Positions 8,842-18,838 are shown, numbered from the stretch's first letter. The stretch: 64,000 bases of DNA from UBA2357 sp002344625 (GCA_937995335.1 CALKIH010000053.1:186001-250000); one strand, 5' to 3'. Notes: generated by a model not told the origin, from the letters alone. Numbers and translations are program-made.

Positions 8842-9873
8842 ATGACCCGCATTATATTCCCTCTGATACTCGCCACAGCGGCACTGGTGAGCAGCCCCGC
8901 GGCCGCTCAGGCAGTCGAGATCGCGAATGACGCGCCAGACGTCCATGTCGTCGTTCCGGGTGACACCCTGTGGAGCATCTCGGGGCGATTTCTGCGTGAG
9001 CCGTGGCGCTGGCCGGAAGTCTGGCGCCTGAACAGCGAGCAGATCAGCAATCCGCACCTCATCTTTCCCGGGCAGGTCATCATGCTCGACCGCAGCGGCC
9101 CGTATCTGACCCTGGGGCAGCGGATCACCTCCGACCAGCGCCTGTCGCCGCGCGTGATCGATGAACCGATCGAATCCGCGATCCCCAGCATTCCGGTACA
9201 TCTGATCGCCCCCTTCCTGACCCGGCCGCTGGTCGTCGACGAACGCAACATGGCAGACGCCGGTACGGTCGTCGCGACGGAGACGAGCCGTGTGATCATG
9301 GGCAGCGGCGACATCATCTTCGCCAAGAACGTCGTCCCGGGAGACCCCAACTGGCAGGTGGTTCGTCCCGCCCAGCCGCTCGTCGACCCCGTCACCCGCG
9401 AAACCCTCGGTTACGAGGCCGCCTTCCTGGGCAATGCCCGCGTCACCGAATACGGCACCCCGGCGACGCTCAGGATTTCCGACGCGGCCGAGGAAATCGG
9501 CACGGGCGATCTGCTGGTGCAGATGGACCCGCCGCGGGTGTTCTCCTACGTTCCGCATCCGGCTCCGGTCGATCTGGAAGGGCGGGTGATCAGTCTGCCG
9601 CGCGGCGTGGTGGAAACCGGCCGGCACAACGTGATCACCTTGAACGTGGGCGGCCACGACGGTATCGATGAAGGCCATGTGGTGGCACTCTATCGCAATC
9701 GCGGCAACGTGGTCTTCAAGGAGCCGAACGCTCGTCGCGGCGAGACGTTCGTCCTGCCCGAGCACCGCTACGGACTAGCGTTCGTGTTCCGCGTGTTCAA
9801 TCGCGTCTCCTACGCGCTGGTGATGGACGCGGACGGTCCGGTGACGATCGGCGATTCGGTGCGCACCCCCTGA
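8842..9873 (+). CDS. Exported LysM peptidoglycan-binding protein
   Basis: A 343-residue protein with an N-terminal signal peptide (hydrophobic stretch after MTRI, probable cleavage near AAAQA). One LysM domain follows around residues 34-82 (VVPGDTLWSISGRFL, then NPHLIFPGQVIML). The rest has no motif I recognise. LysM binds N-acetylglucosamine in peptidoglycan, so the protein should act in the periplasm or at the envelope. A LysM gene just upstream of dprA, opposite def-fmt, is a common betaproteobacterial arrangement. dprA follows after 16 bases. GGAAG lies 7 bases before the ATG. Confidence 0.9.
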   Translation: MTRIIFPLILATAALVSSPAAAQAVEIANDAPDVHVVVPGDTLWSISGRFLREPWRWPEVWRLNSEQISNPHLIFPGQVIMLDRSGPYLTLGQRITSDQRLSPRVIDEPIESAIPSIPVHLIAPFLTRPLVVDERNMADAGTVVATETSRVIMGSGDIIFAKNVVPGDPNWQVVRPAQPLVDPVTRETLGYEAAFLGNARVTEYGTPATLRISDAAEEIGTGDLLVQMDPPRVFSYVPHPAPVDLEGRVISLPRGVVETGRHNVITLNVGGHDGIDEGHVVALYRNRGNVVFKEPNARRGETFVLPEHRYGLAFVFRVFNRVSYALVMDADGPVTIGDSVRTP

Positions 9874-9889
9874 AGAAACACACCGCGGC

Positions 9890-11041
9890 ATGACCGGTGA
9901 ACTCGAGGGCTGGCTGCGCCTCGGCCTGACAAAAGGCGTCGGGTCCGCAACCCAGCGAACGCTGCTCGCCACATTCGGTCTGCCCGAGCAGATCTTCAAT
10001 GTCGACCGCAGCGCCATTGCCGCGGTCGTGGGCACCGCGCTCGCCGACCAGGTTCTTGCCCAGCCCGATCGCGCCATGCTCGCCAAGACCATGGCATGGG
10101 CGGAAACGGCCGGCAACCATGTACTCACGCTCGCCGATGCGGACTACCCCCAGTCGCTGCTGCAGATCCCCGACCCCCCGGTATTGTTGTATGCCACTGG
10201 CGAACCCGCGCTGCTTCGGCGGCCCGCCCTGGCGATCGTCGGCGCGCGCTCGGCCACCCCTCAGGGCATCGCCAACGCCGAAGCGTTTGCCCGCTACCTC
10301 GGCGACGCCGGGCTGACGATCATCAGCGGGCTCGCATTGGGCATCGATACCGCCGCACATCGGGGCGCGCTGGCTGGCGGCGCGCCCACGATTGCGGTCG
10401 TCGGCACCGGCGCCGACCGGGTCTATCCGGCGCGCAATCGCGAACTGGCGCATGCGATCGCGGCCCAGGGCGTGATCCTGAGCGAATTTCCGCTCGGCAC
10501 CCCGCCGCTGCCGCACAACTTCCCCAAGCGCAATCGGCTGATCGCCGGGCTTTCAAAAGGCGTGCTGATCGTCGAGGCCGCGGTAGGCAGCGGTTCGCTG
10601 ATCACCGCCCGCCTCGCAGCCGAATGCGGGCGCGAGGTCTTCGCGATTCCAGGCTCGATCCACTCTCCGCTCGCACGCGGCTGCCATCGCTTGATCCGGG
10701 AAGGCGCGAAGCTCGTCGAAACGGCTCAGGACGTGATCGAGGAACTCGCCGGCGCGCTCCCGCCACAGCCTCGCACGGTCACCGCGGAGCCCGCATCGTC
10801 ACGTGCCCGCCCGCCGAACCGGACGCCTCCGGCAGCGGCACCCCGAGCCGCGTCCGACACCGCTCCGGTCGATGACGATGCCCTCAAACTGCTGGAATCG
10901 ATCGGCCACGATCCGGTCGATATTGACACACTTGCAACACGGTCCGGGTTGACGCTCGATGCGCTCTACGCCATTCTGCTGCCATTGGAGCTCGACGGTC
11001 ACGTCGCGCGTCTTCCGGGCGGACGTTTCCAACGCCTTTGA
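9890..11041 (+). CDS. dprA: DNA-processing protein DprA
   Basis: A 383-residue DprA/Smf protein. An N-terminal helical (SAM-like) part precedes the Rossmann fold with AIVGARSATPQG, SGLALGIDTAAHRGAL, VVGTGADRVYP and the FPKRNRLIAGLS loop. A variable proline/alanine-rich linker around residues 285-325 leads to a C-terminal winged-helix domain. DprA loads RecA onto incoming single-stranded DNA in natural transformation. Its presence does not alone prove competence. smg follows after 16 bases. Confidence 0.95.
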   Translation: MTGELEGWLRLGLTKGVGSATQRTLLATFGLPEQIFNVDRSAIAAVVGTALADQVLAQPDRAMLAKTMAWAETAGNHVLTLADADYPQSLLQIPDPPVLLYATGEPALLRRPALAIVGARSATPQGIANAEAFARYLGDAGLTIISGLALGIDTAAHRGALAGGAPTIAVVGTGADRVYPARNRELAHAIAAQGVILSEFPLGTPPLPHNFPKRNRLIAGLSKGVLIVEAAVGSGSLITARLAAECGREVFAIPGSIHSPLARGCHRLIREGAKLVETAQDVIEELAGALPPQPRTVTAEPASSRARPPNRTPPAAAPRAASDTAPVDDDALKLLESIGHDPVDIDTLATRSGLTLDALYAILLPLELDGHVARLPGGRFQRL

Positions 11042-11057
11042 CTACCGGGTTGATGCC

Positions 11058-11525
11058 ATGTTCGACATCTTTGTGTACCTGTTCGAGAACTATGTCCACG
11101 CGGGCGCCTGTCCCGAATCGGACCAGCTCGCGCGCAAGCTGTCCGCGGCCGGTTTCGAGGACGAAGACATTTCCGAAGCCCTCGAATGGCTGAACGGCCT
11201 GCGCGAAACCGCCAGCGCCGCATCGGTGGTCGCGGCCCCCAGCGAGGATTCGATACGCGTCTATGCGCCCGAGGAAGAAGCACGCATCGACACCGAGTGT
11301 CGCGGCTTTCTGCTCTTTCTGGAGAATGCAGGCGTGCTCGAAGCCCCGACGCGCGAATTGATCATCGAGCGCGCGCTTGCGCTCTCGAGCTTCAACCTCA
11401 ACCTTCACAGACTCAAGGTCATCGTACTGATGGTCCTGTGGCAGCAAGACCGGGCGCTCGACACCCTGATCCTCGACGAGCTGCTGGCCGACGAGGACGA
11501 CGAGGACTACACCGCCTTCCAGTAG
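11058..11525 (+). CDS. smg: Smg family protein (DUF494)
   Basis: A 155-residue protein starting MFDIFVYLFENYVHAG, a good match to the Smg/DUF494 family found beside dprA in beta- and gammaproteobacteria. It is acidic and mostly helical, ending in a Glu/Asp-rich tail. The biochemical function is unknown. I chose the ATG at 11058 because it gives the family N-terminus and follows dprA by 16 bases; longer in-frame starts would overlap dprA. Confidence 0.93.
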   Translation: MFDIFVYLFENYVHAGACPESDQLARKLSAAGFEDEDISEALEWLNGLRETASAASVVAAPSEDSIRVYAPEEEARIDTECRGFLLFLENAGVLEAPTRELIIERALALSSFNLNLHRLKVIVLMVLWQQDRALDTLILDELLADEDDEDYTAFQ

Positions 11526-11710
11526 CGGCCGCACACCCGATTGCTTGCGCGCAGGCGACGAGCCTGCTTATCATGCGGCGCACGGAGTGGTCTTGATCGC
11601 GTCCATCATAGGTCTGCCGGCGATGGCCCGGCATGATGTCTGTTCGACCCCTGCGCACCCGGACAACACAACAAGGGGAGCATGCGAGCCCCCAAGGTAG
11701 CCCCACAGGC

Positions 11711-14272
11711 ATGAGCAAGCAACTTATCATCGCGGAGAAGCCATCGGTCGCGCAGGACATCGCACGGGCGCTGGGCGGTTTCACCAAGGAAAAGGACTAC
11801 TTCGAATCCGACCACTACGTGCTGTCGTCCGCGGTCGGCCATCTGCTCGAACTGGCGGTGCCCGAAGAGTACGAAGTCAAGCGCGGCAAATGGACTTTCG
11901 CCCATCTGCCGGTGATCCCGCCCGAATTTGCGCTCCGGCCGATCGAGAAGACCGAGGATCGCCTCAAATTGCTGGTAAGGCTGATCAAGCGCAAGGATGT
12001 CGTCGGCTTGATCAACGCCTGCGACGCCGGGCGCGAAGGCGAGTTGATCTTCAACTTCATCGCCGAGCATGCCAAGACCGGCAAGCCGGTTCAGCGCCTG
12101 TGGCTGCAGTCGATGACCCCCGCCGCCATCCGCGACGGCTTCGCCCAGCTACGCTCCGCCGCCGACGTCGAAGGGCTTCGCTCCGCGGCGGTATGCCGGG
12201 CCGAGAGCGACTGGCTGGTCGGCATCAACGGCACCCGCGCCATGACGGCGTTCAATTCCAAGACCGGCGGCTTTCACCTGACCACGGTCGGGCGGGTACA
12301 GACGCCGACGTTGGCAATCCTGGTCGAGCGCGAAGAGCGCATCCGCAAATTCAAGCCGCGTGACTACTGGGAGCTCGAGGCCAGCTTCGCCTGCGCGGCC
12401 GGACATTACCCGGGGCGCTGGTTCGACGAGGCCTTCAAGAAGCGCGACGGCGACGAGCACGCCACCGCCTTCCGGCTGTGGGACAAAGCCCGGGCCGAGG
12501 CGATCCGCGACAAATGCCTAGGCAAACCGGGCACGGTCGAGGAGGAAGCCAAACCGTCGACCCAGTTGTCGCCACTGCTTTTCGACCTCACCAGCCTGCA
12601 GCGCGAAGCCAACGGCCGTTTCGGCTTTTCAGCACGGGCGACCCTGCAGGTGGCGCAGGCGCTCTACGAGCGCCACAAAGTCCTGACTTACCCGCGAACC
12701 GATGCGCGCGCACTGCCCGAGGACTACCTCGGCACCGTCGCGCAGGTGATGCGCGATCTGCCCGACAGCTATGCGCCGTTCGCGAACGAGATCGCCGAGA
12801 ACGGCTGGGTGAAGCCGAACAAGCGGATCTTCAACAACACCAAGATTTCCGATCACTTCGCGATCATCCCCACCGGCACCCAGCCCAAGAGCCTGTCCGA
12901 ACCGGAGCAGAAGATCTACGACCTGGTGACCCGGCGCTTCCTGGCGGTGTTCTACCCCGCCGCCGAGTACCGCATCACCACCCGCATCACCCGCGTCGCG
13001 GGCGAGGCCTTCAAGACCGAGGGCAAGGTGCTGGTGAATCCGGGCTGGCTCGCGGTCTACGGCAAGGAAGCCGCACGCGACGACGACAAGGAAGAGGGCG
13101 GCAACACCCAACTGGTCGCGGTGGCCGCCGGTGAAACGGTGCGCGCCGACGAGGTGCTGCTCAAGTCGCTTGCAACCAAACCGCCCGCCCGATTCAACGA
13201 AGCAACCTTGCTGTCGGCGATGGAAGGCGCGGGCAAGATGGTCGACGACGAAGAATTGCGCGCCGCCATGGGGGAGCGTGGCCTGGGCACCCCGGCGACC
13301 CGCGCCCAGACCATCGAGGGTCTGATTCTCGAACAATATGTCCATCGCGAAGGGCGTGAGCTGATTCCCAGCGCCAAGGCCTTCTCGCTGATCACGCTGC
13401 TCAAGGGCCTGGGTGTATCGTCGCTGACCTCGCCCGAGCTGACCGGCGAATGGGAACACAAGCTGGCGCAGATGGAGCGCGGCAGCCTCTCGCGGCCTGC
13501 GTTCATGCACGAGATCGCCGAGATGGCGCGCGAGATCGTCGAGCGCGCCAAGCGCTTCGAGTCCGACACCGTGCCGGGCGATTTCGTCACCCTCGCGACG
13601 CCGTGCCCGAAATGCGCTGGGGTGGTCAAGGAAAACTACAAGAAATTCGCCTGCCAGGCCTGCGACTGGAGCACCTGGAAAATCGTCGCCGGACGGCAGT
13701 TCGAGATCGACGAAATCGAGACGCTGCTGCGCGAGGGCAGGGTCGGACCGCTGCTCGGCTTCCGCAACAAGATGGGGCGTTTGTTCAATGCCGAGATTCG
13801 GCTCAATGACGACAAGCAGCCCGAGTTCGACTTCGGCCAGCCCAAGGATGACGAAAGTGCCGAGCCGGTGGACTTTTCGGGCCAGCAGTCGCTCGGCCCG
13901 TGCCCGAAATGCAACAGCGCCGTCTATGAGCACGGCCTGTCTTTCGTGTGCGAAAAATCCGTCGGCCCCGGCAAGAGTTGCGATTTCCGTTCGGGCAAGA
14001 TCATCCTGCAGCAGCCGATCGAACGCGACCAGATGGTGAAACTGCTTGCCGAGGGGCGTACCGAACTCTTGAAGGGCTTCGTCTCGTCACGCACGCGGCG
14101 CAAGTTTTCGGCCTTCCTGGTACGGGGCACCGATGGCAAGGTAGGCTTCGAGTTCGAGGCGAAGAAGCCGCGCGCGACCGCAAAGCGTGAAGACGAGGGC
14201 GCGGACGCAAGCACCGCGGCCGCTGCAAGCAAACCGGCCCCTCGGAAGCGTACCGCCAAGAAGGCGGAGTGA
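11711..14272 (+). CDS. topB: DNA topoisomerase III
   Basis: An 853-residue type IA topoisomerase. The TOPRIM domain begins at LIIAEKPSVAQDIA and carries the acidic motif DAGREGELIF. The catalytic tyrosine is Tyr327 in VLTYPRTDAR. The C-terminal third has two cysteine clusters of zinc-finger type (CPKC...CQAC and CPKC...C...C) and repeated topoisomerase C-terminal units with GFRNK- and GFVSSRT-type motifs, ending in a Lys/Ala-rich tail. It decatenates and relaxes negatively supercoiled DNA. The start matches the family N-terminus. It follows smg after 185 bases, so it may have its own promoter. Confidence 0.94.
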   Translation: MSKQLIIAEKPSVAQDIARALGGFTKEKDYFESDHYVLSSAVGHLLELAVPEEYEVKRGKWTFAHLPVIPPEFALRPIEKTEDRLKLLVRLIKRKDVVGLINACDAGREGELIFNFIAEHAKTGKPVQRLWLQSMTPAAIRDGFAQLRSAADVEGLRSAAVCRAESDWLVGINGTRAMTAFNSKTGGFHLTTVGRVQTPTLAILVEREERIRKFKPRDYWELEASFACAAGHYPGRWFDEAFKKRDGDEHATAFRLWDKARAEAIRDKCLGKPGTVEEEAKPSTQLSPLLFDLTSLQREANGRFGFSARATLQVAQALYERHKVLTYPRTDARALPEDYLGTVAQVMRDLPDSYAPFANEIAENGWVKPNKRIFNNTKISDHFAIIPTGTQPKSLSEPEQKIYDLVTRRFLAVFYPAAEYRITTRITRVAGEAFKTEGKVLVNPGWLAVYGKEAARDDDKEEGGNTQLVAVAAGETVRADEVLLKSLATKPPARFNEATLLSAMEGAGKMVDDEELRAAMGERGLGTPATRAQTIEGLILEQYVHREGRELIPSAKAFSLITLLKGLGVSSLTSPELTGEWEHKLAQMERGSLSRPAFMHEIAEMAREIVERAKRFESDTVPGDFVTLATPCPKCAGVVKENYKKFACQACDWSTWKIVAGRQFEIDEIETLLREGRVGPLLGFRNKMGRLFNAEIRLNDDKQPEFDFGQPKDDESAEPVDFSGQQSLGPCPKCNSAVYEHGLSFVCEKSVGPGKSCDFRSGKIILQQPIERDQMVKLLAEGRTELLKGFVSSRTRRKFSAFLVRGTDGKVGFEFEAKKPRATAKREDEGADASTAAAASKPAPRKRTAKKAE

Positions 14273-14331
14273 GCCTAGGCGGAGAGAGCAGGGGATGCCG
14301 GTGCGATCCCCGCGCCCGGTCACCCGCCCGG

Positions 14332-15477
14332 TCAATGGGCCATGCGACGCAGCAGGCGCTCGCTGTCGCCGCTGGCCGTGCCCATCAGCGCAAATCCGCG
14401 CAAGTCGCCCTCGCGGTCATGAAACTCGGCGGTCACGCCGTGGTGGGTTGCACGCTCGTGCCATTCGCCCGCCACGTTCGGCGGCTCGCAAATGATTGCG
14501 GGGCAGCGCGCCAGGCGCGCCCGCCTGAGTGTCGGACGCCAGACCATCATGCGCCCCGGCTCCCCACCAAGCACGCTTGCGAGAACTCTCGCGGCCTGAT
14601 CGATATCCTCGGGTAGATCGATCGTTCGCTTCTCGAATTCTGCGCATTCACCGATCGCGAAGATGCTTGGATCGGAGGTCGCCAGACGCTTGTCGACCCG
14701 TACGCCATGGCCGACCTCGAGACCTGCCGCAAGCGCAAGCGCCGTGCGCGGCGTGCTGCCAAGCGCGGCGACCACGACATCCGTCGAGCACCGCGCACCG
14801 GCAAGCGTGAGCAGGTCAAGCGCATCCGCGCCCTGATCGACGCGCTGCAAGCCTTCCTCGCACAGTATCCGCACACCGCTCGCCGCCAGCGCACGCTCGC
14901 CGAACTTTGCGCACAAGGTGGGCAACAAATCCTGCGCCAACTGAGCGGCCGGTTCGAACAGGGTCACCTGCAACCCGGCGGCGCATAGGTTGCCCGCGAG
15001 TTCGCACCCCGCCAGACTGCCACCCAGCACGGCCACACGCCTGCGCCCGGCGATCACGGTGTTGAAATAGCTGTACTCGGCCAAGCTGGAAATGGTCAGC
15101 AGCTGATCGGTGGCCGACCCCTTGAGCCAGCCCGGCCGACGCGGCTCTCCACCAGTCGCGATTACCAGCCGCTCGTAGGCGATCTCGCCGTCCTGCATTC
15201 TGATCAGCCTGTGCTCGCGATCGATCTCATGCACCGCTTGCTGGGTGATGATCTCGGCTTCGAGCCGATATGCCATTTGCGCGGCGGTGGCCAACCTGAG
15301 GTCGCGCGCGTCGCGCCGGCCGGCCAGGCCCGGCGCAAGATCGCTGCGCAGGTAGGCCGCGCCGTCATCGCGCGTGATCAGCGTTACCGCCGTCGGCACG
15401 CCACTCCGGCGCATTGCCCGCAACAACCCGTAGCCCGCCATGCCGCTGCCGAGAATGACCAGCCCCGCGCGCTTCAC
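14332..15477 (-). CDS. FAD/NAD(P)-dependent oxidoreductase, rubredoxin-reductase-like
   Basis: A 381-residue flavoprotein of the pyridine nucleotide-disulfide oxidoreductase class. The FAD-binding start is LVILGSGMAGYGLLRAMRR, an NAD(P)-binding GGSLAGCELAGNL lies near the middle, and a second FAD motif is SIFAIGECAEF. It has no redox CXXC pair. The whole-length pattern resembles rubredoxin reductases, which pass electrons from NADH to rubredoxin, for example for oxygen or peroxide detoxification. No rubredoxin gene is in the window. It lies downstream of dps and oxyR on the same strand, suggesting an oxidative-stress role. Confidence 0.8.
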   Translation of the reverse strand: MKRAGLVILGSGMAGYGLLRAMRRSGVPTAVTLITRDDGAAYLRSDLAPGLAGRRDARDLRLATAAQMAYRLEAEIITQQAVHEIDREHRLIRMQDGEIAYERLVIATGGEPRRPGWLKGSATDQLLTISSLAEYSYFNTVIAGRRRVAVLGGSLAGCELAGNLCAAGLQVTLFEPAAQLAQDLLPTLCAKFGERALAASGVRILCEEGLQRVDQGADALDLLTLAGARCSTDVVVAALGSTPRTALALAAGLEVGHGVRVDKRLATSDPSIFAIGECAEFEKRTIDLPEDIDQAARVLASVLGGEPGRMMVWRPTLRRARLARCPAIICEPPNVAGEWHERATHHGVTAEFHDREGDLRGFALMGTASGDSERLLRRMAH

Positions 15478-15517
15478 CGCGTCATGCCTGTGCCAGTTAT
15501 CGTTTTGGCGTCCGTGT

Positions 15518-15988
15518 TCAGCCTTCGAGCAGGCTTCTGAGCATCCACGCGGTCTTTTCGTGCACCTGCATGCGTTGCGTCAGCAGATCGGCGGTGGGCT
15601 CGTCGCTCGCCTTATCGACCAGGGGCAGGATACTGCGCGCGGTTCGAACCACGGTTTCCTGGCCGACCACGAGCTGCTTGATCATGTCCGTCGCCGCGGG
15701 CACGCCCTTGGGCTCCTTCAGGCTCGCGAGCTCGACGAACTCGCGATAAGTGCCGGGCGCCGGAAACCCGAGCGCCCGGATACGTTCGGCGATCAGGTCG
15801 ACCGCCAGCGCAAGCTCGTTGTACTGCTGCTCGAACATCAGGTGCAGCGTGTTGAACATCGGCCCCGTCACGTTCCAGTGAAAATTGTGGGTCGTGAGGT
15901 ACAGCGTGTAAGTATCGGCCAGCAGATGCGACAGGCCCTGTGCGATTTTTTCACGATCTTTCTTGTTGATACCGATATCGATTTCCAT
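15518..15988 (-). CDS. dps: Dps-family DNA-protection ferritin
   Basis: A 156-residue Dps. The inter-subunit ferroxidase residues are visible: His37 in THNFHWNVTG, and Asp64 and Glu68 in LAVDLIAERIRALG. It has a short N-terminal tail (MEIDIGINKKDREK) without the long lysine-rich extension of E. coli Dps, so DNA binding may be weaker. Dps stores iron oxidised by peroxide and limits Fenton damage. The gene lies 104 bases downstream of oxyR in the same direction, which suits control by OxyR. Confidence 0.95.
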   Translation of the reverse strand: MEIDIGINKKDREKIAQGLSHLLADTYTLYLTTHNFHWNVTGPMFNTLHLMFEQQYNELALAVDLIAERIRALGFPAPGTYREFVELASLKEPKGVPAATDMIKQLVVGQETVVRTARSILPLVDKASDEPTADLLTQRMQVHEKTAWMLRSLLEG

Positions 15989-16092
15989 TCTTCAACACTC
16001 CATCAAGTGGGGCACGGCCCCGAAAACTCAGTCCACGACGTCGACACTAAACGACGCCACCCGCCGCATCCAGTTGCCCGATCGTATCGTCG

Positions 16093-17052
16093 TCATATCC
16101 GCGGATCATCACGCTCGCCGCTTTCGACCGACGGCATGCCGCCGACCGGCTTCACGCCAGGTAGCGCGCTCTCGATGATTGCGGTGCGCAGTACGTCGAT
16201 CGCGCCGCTGCGGGGATAGGTTACGCGCCATGCCAGCGCAACCCGGCGCGTAGGCTCGGGTTGCGAAAACGGCCGCACCGCGACCAGCGCATTCTGTGTC
16301 GGCAACGCGTCCGCCGCGGAGCTCGGCAGCACGGTCAGGCCCAGACCGGTCGCGACCATGTGCCGGATGGTCTCGAGCGAGCTGCCTTCGAGCGTTCGCT
16401 GCAAACCACTCACGTTGCGGCAATGGGGGCAGACTTCGAGGACCTGATCGCGAAAGCAGTTGCCGGACCCAAGCAGCAGCAACTGGTCGTCGGCGAGGCT
16501 GTCGGGCTCGATCTGGTCGAGTTCGGCCCAAGGATGACCGACCGGGAGCAGCACCCGGAACGGTTCGTCATAGACCGGCTGCGCAACGATGCCGGCCTCG
16601 TCGAGCGGGAGCGAAATCACGATCACGTCGAGTTCGCCGCGTTTCAGCAGCTCGACCAGGCGATTGGTGTAATTCTCCTGGATCACCAGCGGCATGCGCG
16701 GCGCATGGTGATGCACAAGCGGGATCAGGCGCGGCAACAGGTAGGGCCCGATCGTGTAGATGACGCCCAGGCGCAGCGGGCCGGAAAGGGGATCGCGCCC
16801 TGCCGAGGCGATCTCGGGTATGCGCGCCGCTTCCAGCAACACTTTCTCGGCCTGATTGACGATGCGCTGACCGGTGGCGGTGATCTTGACCTCGGTCGCG
16901 CTGCGCTCGAACAGCTGCACCCCGAGTTCGTCCTCGACCTTCTTGATCGCAACCGAAAGCGTCGGCTGGCTGACATGGCATTTTTCGGCTGCCCGCCCGA
17001 AATGCCTCTCTCTTGCCAGCGCGACCAGGTATCGAAGATCGGTAAGCGTCAT
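16093..17052 (-). CDS. oxyR: Peroxide-sensing regulator OxyR
   Basis: A 319-residue LysR-type regulator starting MTLTDLRYLVALARERHFGRAAE, with the helix-turn-helix near residues 18-40. The two redox cysteines of OxyR are present as Cys199 and Cys208 in GSGNCFRDQVLEVCP, exactly at the E. coli numbering. Peroxide forms a disulfide between them and switches the protein to activate catalase, dps and related genes. The ATG at 17052 gives the standard OxyR N-terminus; a longer in-frame reading upstream has no family similarity. dps follows on the same strand. Confidence 0.95.
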   Translation of the reverse strand: MTLTDLRYLVALARERHFGRAAEKCHVSQPTLSVAIKKVEDELGVQLFERSATEVKITATGQRIVNQAEKVLLEAARIPEIASAGRDPLSGPLRLGVIYTIGPYLLPRLIPLVHHHAPRMPLVIQENYTNRLVELLKRGELDVIVISLPLDEAGIVAQPVYDEPFRVLLPVGHPWAELDQIEPDSLADDQLLLLGSGNCFRDQVLEVCPHCRNVSGLQRTLEGSSLETIRHMVATGLGLTVLPSSAADALPTQNALVAVRPFSQPEPTRRVALAWRVTYPRSGAIDVLRTAIIESALPGVKPVGGMPSVESGERDDPRI

Positions 17053-17377
17053 GACGCGGTATTTCCTGCAATGACACGGGGCGAGTTGTCCGTCGCGACA
17101 GTTTAACCCCAGCACGTTGCAAACACAGCTTTCCGGGCGTCCGGACGGGGTGCCGCCAACCGGCGCAGGGCGCGGATCGCCCCCGGATGCCGTTTCAGGG
17201 CCGGTGGCGAGACGGTGCCGGCGGGAACGCTTGGGCACCGGCTTCGTCTACCCACAGCCTGGCGGCCCGAACACACCCAGGGCATCCCCGCAGCACGACG
17301 CGAACACACCACGGGGCGCCCGTCGGGTCGCCTTGGCATGCGATCATCCCCCCAGTCCGACAGCAAAGGTTTGAACA
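17053..17377. other. Divergent intergenic region, no gene seen
   Basis: The 325 bases between oxyR (minus) and the htrA-like gene (plus) hold the start regions of both genes. I see no convincing gene, repeat or promoter pair. OxyR often autoregulates, so an OxyR site is expected but cannot be assigned by eye. Confidence 0.35.
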
Positions 17378-18838
17378 ATGAGTCGAAACGTTGCGATACA
17401 CAAGGTCGTTGCGAGCGCGGCAACCGCCGTCCTGCTGGCAACGCTGTTTCCCGGATCCGGGCTGGCCCAATCGCCGGCCGCCGCGACGGCCCCGGCGGCG
17501 GTCGCGCTCAACAAGTTCGGATTACCCGATTTCGGCGACCTGGTCGAGAGCGTGGGGCCCGCGGTGGTGAACATCAGCGTCGCGAGCGAAAGCCAGCGCC
17601 CGAGCGCCGAGATGCTCTCGCCGGACGATCCGTTCTACGATTTCCTGCGCCGCTTCGGCGTGCCGTTTCCGGGCGGTCCGGGCCAGGGCGAGCGGGGACC
17701 CCGCATCAGCCGCGGCATCGGGTCGGGCTTCATCATCAGCGACGATGGCTATGTGCTGACCAACGCACATGTGGTGAGCGAGGGCAAGGTCGAGGTGACG
17801 GTGCGCCTGATCGACAAGCGCGAGTTCAAGGCCGAGGTCATCGGCACCGATGCCCGCACCGACATCGCGTTGCTCAAGATCGATGCCAAGGGGCTACCCA
17901 CGGTCAAGACCGCCGACGCCGACCGGACACGGGTCGGTGAATGGGTGGTCGCGATGGGCTCGCCATTCGGGTTCGACAATACCGTCACCGCGGGCATCAT
18001 TTCGGCCAAGGCGCGCCGGCTGCAATCCGAAAACTACGTACCGTTCATCCAGACCGACGTCGCGATCAACCCGGGCAACTCCGGGGGGCCGCTGTTCAAC
18101 CTCGAAGGCGAAGTGATCGGCATCAATTCGCAAATCTACTCGCGCTCCGGCGGCTTCATGGGCATTTCGTTCGCGATCCCGATCGACGTCGCCCTCAACA
18201 TCAAGAACCAGCTGATCGAATTCGGCCGGGTACAGCGCGGCAAGCTCGGGATCACCATCCAGACGGTCGACCGGGATCTCGCCCAGACCTTCGGCCTGGC
18301 CGAACCGACGGGCGCCCTGGTTGCCCGCGTCGAACCCGACAGCGCCGCCGACAAGGCGGGGCTCAAGGCCGGAGACGTGGTTCTCGGCGTCGATGGCGTC
18401 AAGGTCGGAGAATCCGCCGACCTGCCCCGCATCATTGGCGACAAGCGTCCCGACACGGCCGTCAAGCTCGAAATCTGGCGCGACGGCGCAAGACAGATCA
18501 TCGATGCCCGGCTGGACGAAATGCCTTCGGGCAGCACGGCCTTGGCTTCCGGCCCGGGCCGGGGCGATGCGGCCGACACACTCGGCCTGACCGGCCGCTC
18601 GCTGACACCGGACGAAGCCAGCCGGTTCGGCGTGCCGGGCGGCGTGCTGGTCGAAGGCGCGACCGGCCCCGCGGCACAGTTCGGGATTCAGCCCGGCGAC
18701 CTGATACTCGCGATCAACAATCAACGCATAAGCAACGCGGCGGAGTTCAGAACCCTGGTGGAACGCTCGGGCAAGCGCTTTGCATTGCTGGTCCAGCGCG
18801 GCGACTCCCGCATCTTCGTTCCGATCCGGATCGAATGA
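17378..18838 (+). CDS. htrA: Periplasmic Do/HtrA-type serine protease (MucD-like)
   Basis: A 486-residue protease with a signal peptide (cleavage probably near SGLAQS, residue 30). The chymotrypsin-like domain has the triad His131 (LTNAHVVSE), Asp162 (ARTDIALLKI) and Ser235 (NPGNSGGPLF). Two PDZ domains follow, with cores near residues 290-370 (KAGLKAGDVVLGVDG) and 410-475 (GIQPGDLILAINN). It degrades and refolds damaged periplasmic proteins. It stands alone, with a chemoreceptor convergent downstream. The family assignment is firm; the choice between DegP, DegQ and MucD is not. Confidence 0.95.
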   Translation: MSRNVAIHKVVASAATAVLLATLFPGSGLAQSPAAATAPAAVALNKFGLPDFGDLVESVGPAVVNISVASESQRPSAEMLSPDDPFYDFLRRFGVPFPGGPGQGERGPRISRGIGSGFIISDDGYVLTNAHVVSEGKVEVTVRLIDKREFKAEVIGTDARTDIALLKIDAKGLPTVKTADADRTRVGEWVVAMGSPFGFDNTVTAGIISAKARRLQSENYVPFIQTDVAINPGNSGGPLFNLEGEVIGINSQIYSRSGGFMGISFAIPIDVALNIKNQLIEFGRVQRGKLGITIQTVDRDLAQTFGLAEPTGALVARVEPDSAADKAGLKAGDVVLGVDGVKVGESADLPRIIGDKRPDTAVKLEIWRDGARQIIDARLDEMPSGSTALASGPGRGDAADTLGLTGRSLTPDEASRFGVPGGVLVEGATGPAAQFGIQPGDLILAINNQRISNAAEFRTLVERSGKRFALLVQRGDSRIFVPIRIE

